63,729 nt of DNA, from the IMG/VR virus record IMGVR_UViG_3300032316_001298, positions 1-63,729 of that record, one strand, 5' to 3'. Positions 34,928 to 42,764 of the stretch are shown here, piece by piece. The notes under the pieces are model-generated. The model saw only the letters and a list, made by a program, of their open reading frames with translations. It made no database searches and was not told the origin of the DNA. Positions within the stretch are counted from its first letter, which is position 1, and each line of letters starts with the position of its first letter. The stretch comes from a virus. Position numbers and translations under genes: made by a program.

Positions 34928-35307
34928 GCAAGCTGTGCAAAAAATTAGCACCGCAAGATGCGGTGCAGGCGATTTCGCGGTGGGGAGAAAACAAGCCGGT
35001 GCGATTAGCGGGATTTGCCGCGGCAATAGGTTTGTCTTACGACGCGGCGCGGACGATCACGCTGCAGCCGGGGTTCCCGAAAGTCGGGCAGTGGATCTTC
35101 CGCGAGGATTTCGAGGCTTGGCGGCGCGAGCAGGTGAAGGCGGCGGCGCGGATCGCGGCGGCTGATGTGCCGCATCCATCTGCGAAGACCAGACGCGCAA
35201 GTCGTCCACGTTCACGCGCTGGTAAATCCTATGAATCGTCAGGCTCGCATGATTCACCAGACGCATGGCCACCGAGAGCGGCACGTTTGCTCGAGCGAGC
35301 CGGGTGA
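34924..35307 (+). CDS. Excisionase-like DNA-binding protein candidate
   Basis: 127 residues. The first 75 residues contain a helix-turn-helix-like part (AGFAAAIGLSYDAARTITLQ) and WIFREDFEAWRREQ, a wing seen in small MerR/AlpA-type excisionases. It faces the integrase and overlaps its 3' end by 251 bases; the last 40 residues are basic and low-complexity and may simply run through antisense sequence. Xis role is inferred from position. Confidence 0.5.
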   Translation: MSKLCKKLAPQDAVQAISRWGENKPVRLAGFAAAIGLSYDAARTITLQPGFPKVGQWIFREDFEAWRREQVKAAARIAAADVPHPSAKTRRASRPRSRAGKSYESSGSHDSPDAWPPRAARLLERAG

Positions 35308-36196
35308 TAAAGGTGACGCGGCAACAATGAAAACAATGATGCGGCAAATCCAAGGAATTGAAAAAGAATCGCCAGTCTTTCGAGGGACACTCGGGGAAGT
35401 CGACTGTGTAGCGCGTGCCCGCTTGCAGAAGCTCCTCGAAGAGCGCGCGCAGGCTTTGAGGCAGAGGGATGCTGTAGGCGCGGCGGCGCCCGCCTTTGGG
35501 CGCAGGAAAGTGGAGAGTAGCACGCTCCAAGTCGACTTGGGTGCGGAGGTCAATGCGGGTCTCCCGCAGGCGGCAGCCCGTGGCCATACTTATGCGGAAG
35601 GCGCGGCGCATCCAAACGGGCTGAGTGAGGAGCGCGGTTTCAATAAGGCGTTGCTCGGCCTCGTTGATCTCGGGTTTCTCAGCGATGGCGTCGTAGCATG
35701 CTCGGAAGGAATCGAAGACGTTGCGATCAACCAAGCTTCGGACTTTGGCCTCGTTGAGCAAGGTCTTGAGCATTTTGACCTCGCCAGTGGCGGTGTTGTG
35801 GGCGATGTGCTTGCCAGCGGGCCTTTTGTGCGCCGTGCGCCAACGGAGATACGCCTGAGCATGCTCATGGCGAAGGGCGCGCGGATGCGCGAGCTTTTGC
35901 TCGCGGAGATAGAGCGAAAGGTTCCGCCAGCGCAACTCGTAGGCCTCAAGCGTTCGTGGAGCGCGCGCGATGGATTCCAGGAAGGAGGGGACCCAATCCC
36001 ATCCGCTGGCGAGAGCGTGGCGTCCGGCAGGGGCAGACTTTTCGGCGTAGGTGTATTTGGCGAGCAGGGCGGAGGCTCGGCGGCGGTCGTCGGGGTCGTC
36101 AGCGCGCAAGCCGGTGCTGATGTGCCGCCGCTGACCGGACTCGAAAAACGAGAGGTAGTAATAGGGCGAGCGAGGTCGTCGGTAGAGCGAGGCCAT
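35057..36196 (-). CDS. Tyrosine recombinase (phage integrase)
   Basis: 379 residues. N-terminal arm-binding part (MASLYRRPRSPYYYLSFF), SAM-like core-binding domain (about 60-165) and catalytic domain with the complete set: Arg209 (GCRLRE), Lys234 (APKGGRR), His290 and Arg293 (HCCR), His316 (VNHAS) and nucleophile Tyr325 (IYQRV). Residues after about 340 are Pro/Arg-rich and antisense to the xis-like gene. The candidate attP lies 130 bases upstream of its start. This makes the phage temperate. Confidence 0.9.
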   Translation of the reverse strand: MASLYRRPRSPYYYLSFFESGQRRHISTGLRADDPDDRRRASALLAKYTYAEKSAPAGRHALASGWDWVPSFLESIARAPRTLEAYELRWRNLSLYLREQKLAHPRALRHEHAQAYLRWRTAHKRPAGKHIAHNTATGEVKMLKTLLNEAKVRSLVDRNVFDSFRACYDAIAEKPEINEAEQRLIETALLTQPVWMRRAFRISMATGCRLRETRIDLRTQVDLERATLHFPAPKGGRRRAYSIPLPQSLRALFEELLQAGTRYTVDFPECPSKDWRFFFNSLDLPHHCFHCCRVTFITRLARANVPLSVAMRLVNHASLTIHRIYQRVNVDDLRVWSSQMDAAHQPPRSAPPPSPARAAKPRNPRGRSTARLSGTPAAA

Positions 36197-36220
36197 GGGG
36201 AGTCTAAAACTGCGTTAGCA

Positions 36221-36389
36221 GTGCAGCGCTGTGCAGCAAACATAGACTCAGATACCCCCGCAAACAACTAAATCCACAGAGAAAAATGCAAATGTTATCT
36301 CGTATAAAAATGATGCCCCCCGTTGCGTCGGTTCGATTCCGTCCCCCGCCTTCTTCTGTTAGTGCAGCGCAAAAAAGGAAAAGTGCAGC
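36221..36389. other. Candidate attP with arm-type sites
   Basis: Four copies of GTGCAGC in direct orientation (36221, 36231, 36362, 36383) flank a core at about 36328-36351 that looks like the 3' end of a tRNA gene: a T-loop GGTTCGATTCC followed by an acceptor-like CCCCCGCC. No cloverleaf can be made upstream, so it is a tRNA fragment as expected of attP cores that rebuild a host tRNA on integration. It sits directly upstream of the integrase. Confidence 0.65.
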
Positions 36390-36437
36390 ACTTCGGCCCT
36401 TCGGACCTCTAAACCGAATTCCTCGGAGGAGGCGGCC

Positions 36438-36599
36438 GTGAGCGAGTATTTCGCGGTTGTTTTGATCGCCTTGGCCATCGGCGCGGCAGGGGCATTGTGC
36501 ATTTTTTCGGCTTATGACATAGGCGTTCATCGAGGTCGCCATCAGGGCATTGAGCAGGAGCGGCGGCGGCGCTGGTTTTCTCCGGAGGATCGGCCATGA
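36438..36599 (+). CDS. Small membrane protein
   Basis: 53 residues from GTG 36438, with GGAGGAGG 6-13 bases before. One hydrophobic helix (about 4-26) then a basic tail (IEQERRRRWFSPEDRP). First gene of the early plus-strand operon after attP; stop overlaps the next ATG. Function unknown. Confidence 0.6.
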   Translation: MSEYFAVVLIALAIGAAGALCIFSAYDIGVHRGRHQGIEQERRRRWFSPEDRP

Positions 36600-36772
36600 G
36601 GGATGTGCGCAGGCATTGGCTGTCGGCGGTGCAGGAGATGATGCGGCAAACGCGTCTGCCTTTCCGTGAGTGTTGTAAGCGTATCGGATCCCGTGGTGGG
36701 CAGGCGGCGGCGGCGCAACAACGGGGGATGGCCAAGCGCCGGATGCGTGAGGAGGCGCAGGGCTTGCGATGA
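36596..36772 (+). CDS. Small basic protein, 58 residues
   Basis: ATGA overlaps on both sides. Arg-rich helical sequence (MRDVRRHWLSAVQEMMRQTR, MAKRRMREEAQGLR) compatible with nucleic-acid or membrane-surface binding. Not recognised. Confidence 0.6.
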   Translation: MRDVRRHWLSAVQEMMRQTRLPFRECCKRIGSRGGQAAAAQQRGMAKRRMREEAQGLR

Positions 36773-37518
36773 ATATGGTGTCATCGGATTTGCCTTATGA
36801 GGCTCGAGCGGAGGGGATGCGGCGTATCGCGGAGGCGCGGATGCTGGAGTGGCTGGATGAGTTGCCCCGCGAGGAGCGGGATCTTGTCTTGCTCAGTCCT
36901 GCTTATGGCAAGGTGGCGGATCGGTGGTATGAGCTGACGGCGGCGGAGAAGTTGGCTTTGGTGCATGGGGAATTGGCGTCGCGGTCGGATGCGGGCCTGG
37001 ATGAGGATGTCGCGAATTCATCGAGGGCTTCTTACGTGGTGGATATGGCAGCTGCGCTGGATTCGCTGGCCGATGAGTTGCAGGAACAGTTCGGCTTTGA
37101 TCGGGAGACGGCAGTGGCGCTCGCGAAATGGGATGAGCAGGAGGCTCGCCCTCGTGGATTGGCCTACTCGGATTGGCTTCTTAACAAGGTGCTGCAGCGG
37201 CTTGCGGCAGCAACGAATGCCAAGGTGGCGTCGGTGGCGGTGGCCTTTGCGCTGTCGGTGCCTGAGGTCTGGATCATGCGGCATGTCACGGACGAGAATG
37301 GTTCTCGGCGGATGCGTCGGGTGCCTTGTCGAACGCAGATGTCGGCGGCGCAGGCGCTTGCGACGACGCGGCAAAATCTCTCCAAGGAGGTGCGTAAGGC
37401 GGCAGAGTTTTTAGGAATCAGTGAGGGTCTGCACATGAAGACGCCGGGGGCGGTGGAGTCGTTCCGGCGCGCGCAGACAGGCAATCATTGGCGGCATCGA
37501 GTGTTTGGGTGGAACTGA
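36769..37518 (+). CDS. Predicted helical regulator, paralogue of the next gene
   Basis: 249 residues, all helical. Residues about 105-230 (EQFGFDRETAVALAKWDEQE, SDWLLNKVLQRLAAATNAKV, TRQNLSKEVRKAAEFLGI) align by eye with the following gene, and the last part has an HTH-like look. Early operon position suggests regulation or replication; no known family identified. Confidence 0.55.
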   Translation: MNMVSSDLPYEARAEGMRRIAEARMLEWLDELPREERDLVLLSPAYGKVADRWYELTAAEKLALVHGELASRSDAGLDEDVANSSRASYVVDMAAALDSLADELQEQFGFDRETAVALAKWDEQEARPRGLAYSDWLLNKVLQRLAAATNAKVASVAVAFALSVPEVWIMRHVTDENGSRRMRRVPCRTQMSAAQALATTRQNLSKEVRKAAEFLGISEGLHMKTPGAVESFRRAQTGNHWRHRVFGWN

Positions 37519-37519
37519 T

Positions 37520-37876
37520 ATGGATATCATCGACCCACAGGATCATCAACGGAAGGTCGCGGATTTGCGCGAGCGATTCGGTTTCCGGCAGGACTTGGCG
37601 GAGCGCGTGGTCGAGATGCATGAGCGTCGGCTGCGCGCGGAGGCGCGCAATTACAACGCGTGGCTGATGAATAAGCTGATCGTGCGGTTGTCGGGCGCGC
37701 GGGAGCCGCGGCTGGCGGCTTTCTCGGTAGCTCTGGCGCTGCGTGTGTGGGTCTTTATGCGGAGGTCGCTGCTGAAAACGACACAACAGACAGCGGAGTA
37801 TCTGGGCGTGGATGAGCATTTGTTGGCCGAGGAAGTGCGCCGCTCAACGGATTGGATGGAAATGCGCCGGGACTAA
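37520..37876 (+). CDS. Paralogue of the preceding gene, short form
   Basis: 118 residues from ATG 37520. RFGFRQDLAERVVEMHERRL, NAWLMNKLIVRLSGAREPRL and TTQQTAEYLGVDEHLLAEEV match the C-terminal half of the gene before it, so the pair arose by duplication and one lost or gained an N-terminal domain. Possible HTH in the last 35 residues. Confidence 0.6.
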   Translation: MDIIDPQDHQRKVADLRERFGFRQDLAERVVEMHERRLRAEARNYNAWLMNKLIVRLSGAREPRLAAFSVALALRVWVFMRRSLLKTTQQTAEYLGVDEHLLAEEVRRSTDWMEMRRD

Positions 37877-37881
37877 TTTTT

Positions 37882-38574
37882 ATGGATACCAAACAAAACA
37901 ATGCAGGCGGATTGGAGCTGTTGCTTCCTAGTCCGGATGGTCAAAGGAAATTTGAATTGACGCCGCGTGGGTTGCGTTTTTTTGAGCCGATGGGCACGGA
38001 GGAGTGCGCTCAGTTGTTGCGCTCGTTGAAGATGCTGGGGGATCATTTTGAGCTGTGTTTCGGCAGCGCGGTAAAGGCGACGATGGCGTGGCATGGTGAG
38101 GCGAGCACGAAGGAGATCCTGGCTCAGTTGGAGTTGCCTCTGGCGGAGGCGCGGCGGGCGTTGGCGTTGGCGCAGGCGGAGTTGCCGTTCGATACGTGGA
38201 CGGGGCTGACGGCGGAGCATTTGGTGATTTTGTCAGTGGAATTTAAGGGTCATGAGTTGCAGGAGAGATGGGCGCAGCGTGTCGTGGATCATGAACTGTC
38301 TCCGCGGGCGTTGAAGCGTTCGATCGAGCGTGGGGAGGTGGTGACGGATTCCGAGATGGATGAGGATTCGGGCAAGAAAAGTGGCGGTTTGGGCTTCCTC
38401 GATGAGTTGGATTGGGCTTTCGAGTCATGGGCGCGCCGGATCGGGGGACGGACTGCTGTGCTGGATCTTCCGGTGGAGGATCAGGAGCATTGGATGAGGG
38501 GTGTTAAGAAGATCGTGGATCTCTATCATGAAGTGGAGACGCGAGTGGCATCGGTGAAAGGAGTGGACGTATGA
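37882..38574 (+). CDS. Hypothetical early protein, 230 residues
   Basis: Start at ATG 37882; an upstream in-frame extension overlaps the gene before. Helical; residues about 110-160 (LTAEHLVILSVEFKGHELQE, WAQRVVDHELSPRALKRSIE) resemble the helical repeats of ParB-type partition or DUF3102-like proteins. ATGA overlap with the next gene. Role unknown. Confidence 0.5.
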   Translation: MDTKQNNAGGLELLLPSPDGQRKFELTPRGLRFFEPMGTEECAQLLRSLKMLGDHFELCFGSAVKATMAWHGEASTKEILAQLELPLAEARRALALAQAELPFDTWTGLTAEHLVILSVEFKGHELQERWAQRVVDHELSPRALKRSIERGEVVTDSEMDEDSGKKSGGLGFLDELDWAFESWARRIGGRTAVLDLPVEDQEHWMRGVKKIVDLYHEVETRVASVKGVDV

Positions 38575-38789
38575 GCGAGCAGGAGATCGTGCGAGTGTCG
38601 AAGCGTTTGGACGCCGTTCGGCGCGTGCGGCAGGCATTTGCTGAGATGGGCGCATTGCTCGTGGAGGAGTTGAGCGCAGATGATGCCGAACGCGTGGTGC
38701 AAGCAGGCAGGACGGCAGCTGCCAATGAACTTTCGCGGGTCTTCGATGAGGCGCGCGCTGACATGGATGGGGTGCTCAATGCCCGCTGA
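38571..38789 (+). CDS. Small helical early protein
   Basis: 72 residues, ATGA overlap upstream and 11-base overlap downstream. One long helix or coiled coil (SKRLDAVRRVRQAFAEMGAL and on). No family recognised. Confidence 0.55.
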   Translation: MSEQEIVRVSKRLDAVRRVRQAFAEMGALLVEELSADDAERVVQAGRTAAANELSRVFDEARADMDGVLNAR

Positions 38790-39390
38790 ACTCACGGCCA
38801 TAAATTACAAGGTGGATGGCGTGGCGGAATTTACGCTGCGCGGACGTTGCGTGATGGTGGGGCGGGTGGATGCGGCTGATGCAGAGTTGGTCGCGGCGCG
38901 GCGTTGGTATTGGAACATCGCCCGGGGAATTTATTGCGCTTCCGAGAAGGTCATGCTGACCAAGCTCTTGTGCCCCAAGGCTTGCGGGAGAGTGGTCTTT
39001 GCGAACGGGGACAAAACCGATTGCCGCCGCCGTAATCTGGTGGAGGGTTGCTATTCACGTAGCGGCATCTGGTTTGACTCATCGCGCGGCAAATACAATG
39101 TGCGGGTGGCGAAGGGGAAAATGCGGTGGCGCGTGCGCTGTGGATCCTTTGAGGAGGCGCAGGCCATCAGGTCGCAACTGGCTGCCATGACAATGCGGGA
39201 ATTGGTGTGCTGGAGGGCGCGGCAGGACGAGGCGTTGCCCGAGGAGTTGTCGTGGTTGGGAGATGACATAGTTCCCATGATCGCGACGCGTTGCGCACAT
39301 GATGCGGCGCTGGCGGCGCGCAAGGGTTACGAGGCCGGTCTGATGGCCTCAAGAATCGTGCAAACAAGAAACATGGAAGTGTTCCACTAA
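38779..39390 (+). CDS. HNH/AP2-like DNA-binding protein, probably inactive as nuclease
   Basis: 203 residues from ATG 38779. The order of segments (LTKLLCPKACGRVVFANGDK, TDCRRRNLVEGCYSRSGIWF, then YNVRVAKGKMRWRVRCGSF with EEAQAIRSQ) is that of phage HNH homing endonucleases with an AP2 domain, but the catalytic VDH of the HNH motif is replaced by VFANGDK. It may act as a DNA-binding protein only. Confidence 0.6.
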   Translation: MPAELTAINYKVDGVAEFTLRGRCVMVGRVDAADAELVAARRWYWNIARGIYCASEKVMLTKLLCPKACGRVVFANGDKTDCRRRNLVEGCYSRSGIWFDSSRGKYNVRVAKGKMRWRVRCGSFEEAQAIRSQLAAMTMRELVCWRARQDEALPEELSWLGDDIVPMIATRCAHDAALAARKGYEAGLMASRIVQTRNMEVFH

Positions 39391-39411
39391 CCACAGTCTA
39401 TCCCCACAAGA

Positions 39412-40476
39412 ATGGAATTATCCGAGCTTAAGCGCAGGGTCTCGCTGCGAGACATTTTAACCCGTGATGGCGTCAAGATCCGTCGATCCGGGGGATCAAG
39501 GTTTGCGGCTTTGTGCCCATTCCACAGCGAGCGAACGCCCTCATTCTATATCACAGCAAGCCACGCTGGTGATCGTTTCAAGTGCTTTGGGTGCGATGCA
39601 GCGGGGGATGTTTTTGACTACTGGATGAGGACGCGGAATGTGACGCTGGCGGAGGCGAAAAAGTCGCTTTGCTCATCCGAGGGCATTGTCTGGCTTGAGC
39701 CGGAGAAGCGTCCGCTTCCGCAACCGGAAACCGAAGTCACGCCACTCAGCGGAGGGGGACTGGCGATATGGGAGGACGGTGTGAAGCGTTTGCTTAATTC
39801 CGAGGCGGAGCAAAAGAGAATTGCCGAATGGCGTGGTTTTGAATCTGCCACTATTCGTGACATGGCCGAGCGCGGATTGATGGGCCTGCCGGTTTATCAT
39901 GGCAAGCGCTGCGAGGCTTTCGCCGTAGAAATACCAGATAGCGGAACCACGGGCCGTTTTCTTGCGGGTTATCATGTCCATACTCCAAAGCTCAAGGGGC
40001 GCTATCGTTTCGAGCCGCAGGGGATTGGTTCGTGGCCATTCGTCATCGGTGACATCATTCACTGTCACGCATTGGTTGTTTTGGAGGGGCAATGGGACGC
40101 TATTGCATTTTATGATGCTGTCGCTGCCTACAAGACGCCGCTTAAAGGTGTGGCGATTGTTGGCATACGAGGGGCAACCGCTTGGCGCCGTATTTTGGAC
40201 TATGAGTGGTCCCCTGAGACGCAGGCATTCATTTTTGCCGATGCAGATGAGGCCGGATTGGCGTGGCAGCGTTCGGATTCGTTGAGTGGAGCATTGGCGC
40301 TGCGTTGCCGAGCGATCCACTTCTTCTGTTTCAAGGTGGGCTCAGACGCAGTGAAAGATTTCAACGATTGGATGAAACACGACTGGGGGATCACCTCGGC
40401 GGATTTGCGTGAATTTTTGCGGCACCATTATCTCAATGGCCAAAAAGCAAGGAGGCGAAAATGGCAAACAAAATAA
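39412..40476 (+). CDS. DnaG-type primase (CHC2 zinc finger plus Toprim)
   Basis: 354 residues. The zinc ribbon is Cys35, His38, Cys58, Cys61 (CPFHSERTPSF, FKCFGCDAAGDVF). The Toprim domain has Glu225 (LVVLEGQWDA) and the DxD pair in IFADADEAG (275-283). Makes RNA primers on the lagging strand; followed by the helicase gene with a 16-base overlap, so a two-component primosome is likely. Confidence 0.9.
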   Translation: MELSELKRRVSLRDILTRDGVKIRRSGGSRFAALCPFHSERTPSFYITASHAGDRFKCFGCDAAGDVFDYWMRTRNVTLAEAKKSLCSSEGIVWLEPEKRPLPQPETEVTPLSGGGLAIWEDGVKRLLNSEAEQKRIAEWRGFESATIRDMAERGLMGLPVYHGKRCEAFAVEIPDSGTTGRFLAGYHVHTPKLKGRYRFEPQGIGSWPFVIGDIIHCHALVVLEGQWDAIAFYDAVAAYKTPLKGVAIVGIRGATAWRRILDYEWSPETQAFIFADADEAGLAWQRSDSLSGALALRCRAIHFFCFKVGSDAVKDFNDWMKHDWGITSADLREFLRHHYLNGQKARRRKWQTK

Positions 40477-41810
40477 AGCCGCGCGGCGAGAATCCGCTAA
40501 TCCAGATCACGGGGGCAGGTAAGGACCGATTTGATGAGCATCAGATTTATCAGAGTCTCATGCTCAAGATCCCACCGATCATGGTGTATGAGGACGATTG
40601 GTTTGAGTATGACGGTAAGGCTTGGCGCCCCTCTCGCCGCAAGCAGTATGTCAGCACGGTCTACGATATTTTGCCACTCGCACATCGAAGTGCGAGGTTG
40701 GCCTCCAATGTGCTGAATGCCGTTGAAGCAGCCCGGCAGGTGAAGAATGAAAAGTTGCGTGGAGCGATCATCTTTGACGACGACGGCAGGGTTCTTGTGA
40801 ATGTGAATAATGGGGTGCTGCGTGTTTCCCCCGAGGGGGTCGAGTTGCTTCCTCATGATCCCAGCTATCTATTTACGGGTTGTCTGCCCTCGAATTATCA
40901 CTCAAGTGCGGAATCACCAATTTTTGAGGACGCCCTCAATGCGACTCTTCATAACGTGAAGGATAAATCGCTTTTGCAGTGGTTTGCAGGCTATTGTCTC
41001 TTCCCAGACTGCAAGCAGCATGAGGTGTTCCTCATTTGCTACGGGCCGGGTGGCACGGGTAAAAGCACTCTGGCAGAGGCGATAGTCTCTGCATTCGACG
41101 ACGATGTGCTTGTGCGAAAGCTCTCTTTGTCGCAGATATGCAGCTCCGGCCCTGGCTCTTATTCACTTCCGACTCTGGAAAGGGCCATGGTTAATCTCGG
41201 GACTGAACTGGACACCGTAGAAGTCGATGAGTCTGGGACTTTCAAACAGCTTATCTCAGGCGAAAGCATTGTGGCGCGCAGCATCTACGGCAAGCCGTTC
41301 ACGATGAATAGCACGTGCAAGCATCTGTTCCTCTCAAATGTCATGCCTCGATTCAAGCACGGCACAGACGCAGAACTGCGCCGCGCGCGGTTCTTGGCCT
41401 TTGGCAAGAAGCCGGAGGCAATAGATCGAACCCTCAAGGATAAGCTGGTTGCCCAGAAGGACTACATCCTCTATTGGGCTGTTGAGGGCCTTCGCGCCAT
41501 TCTGGAGGGTGTTTCAGCACCTTATGGGGGGGAAGAAAGTAACAACGCTATTCGCAGATTCCAGCTATCCAATGATCCAGTTCAGTGTTTTGTGAGTGAA
41601 AATCTGGACTTAGATCCTGACGCTGAGACGAGCAAAGACGATGTCATGGAGGCATTTAGCCAATTTCTTGATGCACATCAATTTGCTCACAGAACTCGGG
41701 AGTATTTCTTCCGCGCCTTGTATGAACGCAACCCTCAAATCAGGGTGGTGAAATACTACAACAAGGCGCCTATGTATTGGCTGCGCGGCGTGCGTCTTCG
41801 CCAGAGCTAA
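40461..41810 (+). CDS. Superfamily 3 / D5-like helicase
   Basis: 449 residues. Walker A YGPGGTGKST (194-203), Walker B-like AMVNLGTELD (242-251) and motif C KHLFLSNVMP are the SF3 set, with a D5_N-like region before the ATPase. No primase module is fused; the primase is the gene before. Likely the replicative helicase, forming hexamers at the origin. Confidence 0.9.
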   Translation: MANKIKPRGENPLIQITGAGKDRFDEHQIYQSLMLKIPPIMVYEDDWFEYDGKAWRPSRRKQYVSTVYDILPLAHRSARLASNVLNAVEAARQVKNEKLRGAIIFDDDGRVLVNVNNGVLRVSPEGVELLPHDPSYLFTGCLPSNYHSSAESPIFEDALNATLHNVKDKSLLQWFAGYCLFPDCKQHEVFLICYGPGGTGKSTLAEAIVSAFDDDVLVRKLSLSQICSSGPGSYSLPTLERAMVNLGTELDTVEVDESGTFKQLISGESIVARSIYGKPFTMNSTCKHLFLSNVMPRFKHGTDAELRRARFLAFGKKPEAIDRTLKDKLVAQKDYILYWAVEGLRAILEGVSAPYGGEESNNAIRRFQLSNDPVQCFVSENLDLDPDAETSKDDVMEAFSQFLDAHQFAHRTREYFFRALYERNPQIRVVKYYNKAPMYWLRGVRLRQS

Positions 41811-42104
41811 CTGGCTCTAGCTCGCTCTCCAGCTCTCCTTGTGATCCTCTGAAGCTATTTGCTTCAAGAATACGATCTAGTATTGTCATGTTACGACAAC
41901 CTTTACAACCTTTTCCTGTATGTTTTCTGAAAAAGACGAGTGAAATAGTATATAGAGGGACTTGTTGGTTTGGCTTGTAAAGGTTGTCCACCACCATGGT
42001 AAAGGAATCTATTAACCTGCAAAACGGTCAGGTTTGAGCGAAGCGACCCTTACATTAACCTGTGACCAGTGAACTGGTTGACAAGTTAAGTTGAGGAGCG
42101 AGGT
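41811..42104. other. AT-rich repeat region, replication origin candidate
   Basis: 294 bp without a supported gene, AT-rich against a GC-rich genome. A 14-bp inverted repeat GACAACCTTTACAA (41895-41908) / TTGTAAAGGTTGTC (41975-41988), a tandem ACAACCTTT pair (41896-41913), an inverted AACCTG-N9-CAGGTT, and CCAGTGAACTGG lie here, right after primase and helicase genes. The last part also contains the upstream region of the small terminase gene with a TTGACA at 42078. Confidence 0.5.
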
Positions 42105-42764
42105 GTGGCGGTTATGGAGAAGGAGTCTACAGAAGGGGGAAGGGTCACTTTGGCAGAGATTGCGGCCGATTGGGGGACCAGTGTGGCTTACGTTTCGAGG
42201 ATGAAGAATCAAAAAGGTTGTCCGGTGGACAGCTTGGATGCGGCCCGGGATTGGAGGTTGGCGAACGCGAGGGGTGGCGTGGGTTTTCGAAGCAAACAGT
42301 CTGAAGGGGAAGCAAGCGTTCCTTCTGAGGCTGTGCACACGCCTCACCCGCCTCGGAGGCCACGGCGGCGGAGCCTGACGCAGATGGAGGCTTCGTTGAA
42401 GGCGTCCATCGAGATCGAGGAGCAGGCCAAGTATCTTGTGGAAAGCGCGATTGCGGCTGATGCGGTGGAGAAGCTGCCACTTTTGATCCAGACCTACAAC
42501 AAAGCCAAAGAAGGCCGCATGGCTTCGGAGAAGATGGTCTTGGAGATTAAGGAGAAGGCGCGGGTGCTGATTCCCTTTGATGTGGCCCGTGAGATGTTTG
42601 GGAAGGGCTGGGGGGCGCTGCTGGCGCGTTTGCGTGGTCTACCGGCGGTGATCGCGCCCAAGGTTGCTCCGGCCGATGATGTGACGGCGGCGGAGATCAT
42701 CAGGCAGGACATCGAGCGGGCGATTAGTGACGGGCAGAAGGTTTATGAGCAGGTCCTGGCATAA
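42105..42764 (+). CDS. Terminase small subunit
   Basis: 219 residues from GTG 42105 with GAGGAG upstream; ATG 42114 is a possible alternative. N-terminal HTH VTLAEIAADWGTSVAYVSRM (Nu1-like DNA recognition), a basic Pro/Arg linker (HPPRRPRRRSLTQ), and a C-terminal helical part ending in the large-subunit contact region. Binds the packaging site and recruits the next gene's product. Confidence 0.8.
   Translation: MAVMEKESTEGGRVTLAEIAADWGTSVAYVSRMKNQKGCPVDSLDAARDWRLANARGGVGFRSKQSEGEASVPSEAVHTPHPPRRPRRRSLTQMEASLKASIEIEEQAKYLVESAIAADAVEKLPLLIQTYNKAKEGRMASEKMVLEIKEKARVLIPFDVAREMFGKGWGALLARLRGLPAVIAPKVAPADDVTAAEIIRQDIERAISDGQKVYEQVLA

Noticed and set aside
35165-36271. A 368-residue plus-strand gene opposite the integrase
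   Set aside because: The minus frame has all six catalytic residues of a tyrosine recombinase; the plus frame shows nothing recognisable.
36320-36360. A tRNA gene
   Set aside because: Only a T-arm and acceptor-like end can be drawn, with a mismatch in the T stem and no D or anticodon arm upstream; it is better read as an attP core.
41770-41997. A 75-residue minus-strand gene after the helicase
   Set aside because: Overlaps the helicase end and the repeats, no RBS, and no neighbouring minus-strand genes.
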